From Alphaproteobacteria bacterium (GTDB lineage: Bacteria > Pseudomonadota > Alphaproteobacteria > RF32 > CAG-239), in assembly GCA_017557925.1 (NCBI GenBank), contig JAFYWO010000093.1, positions 1 through 6,150 of the forward strand: a DNA stretch of 6,150 nt, read 5' to 3'. Below are positions 6,130 to 6,150 of this stretch, one piece after another (within the stretch, counting starts at the first letter, position 1; each line of letters opens with the position of its first letter). The translations under genes and the position numbers were made by a program. The notes beneath the pieces were generated by a model, which had not been told where the DNA came from, ran no database searches, and saw only the letters and a program-made list of their open reading frames with translations.

Positions 6130-6150
6130 TGTTCCATACTCACCCCATAT

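Overview
The window is AT-rich DNA that most likely comes from a host-associated or gut-type alphaproteobacterium or a close relative. The evidence for this is the alphaproteobacterial flavour of UvrB (for example the [13 protein letters not shown] stretch), a GtrII-like envelope glycosyltransferase typical of Gram-negative bacteria, TTGACA-type promoters, and a downstream cluster of GTCATTGCGAG...GGCAATC palindromic repeats of a kind common in AT-rich Rickettsia-like genomes and others. The lineage is an inference; no rRNA or tRNA gene is present to anchor it.

Layout. On the minus strand (1064 to 63) lies a 333-residue soluble protein that I do not recognise. It ends in a strong intrinsic terminator at the left edge of the window. 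On the plus strand, reading away from it, a promoter at 1153-1180 starts a leader of about 225 nt, which begins at about 1188. The leader precedes a 150-residue SLOG/DUF1273-like (Rossmann-type, nucleotide-binding) protein at 1414-1866. A separate gene starting with GTG at 1980 encodes a 591-residue multi-spanning membrane protein of the GtrII glucosyltransferase type, and its stop codon sits inside its own terminator hairpin. A complete uvrB (3822-5819), apparently leaderless, follows behind its own TTGACA promoter. The last 331 bases hold no gene but four copies of a palindromic repeat, two of them forming a roughly 109-bp inverted pair.

The most interesting part is the 1188-1418 leader. 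It is clearly richer in G+C than its flanks (70 of 180 bases in 1201-1380, against 21 of 100 in 1081-1180). It contains a 17-bp long-range stem, three local hairpins and two loop-to-tail complementarities that would form pseudoknots. In addition, a perfect 10-nt complement to the start codon region of the SLOG gene is embedded in the 3' strand of the main stem. Two near-identical strands (1228-1237 and 1409-1418) thus compete for the same partner (1341-1352), which is the architecture of a translational riboswitch. I do not recognise it as a known RNA class. A previously undescribed cis-regulatory RNA controlling a nucleotide-binding SLOG protein is the leading hypothesis; a free-standing small RNA is the alternative.

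The genes do not look like one pathway. Divergent orientation, separate promoters and terminators point to four independent transcription units.
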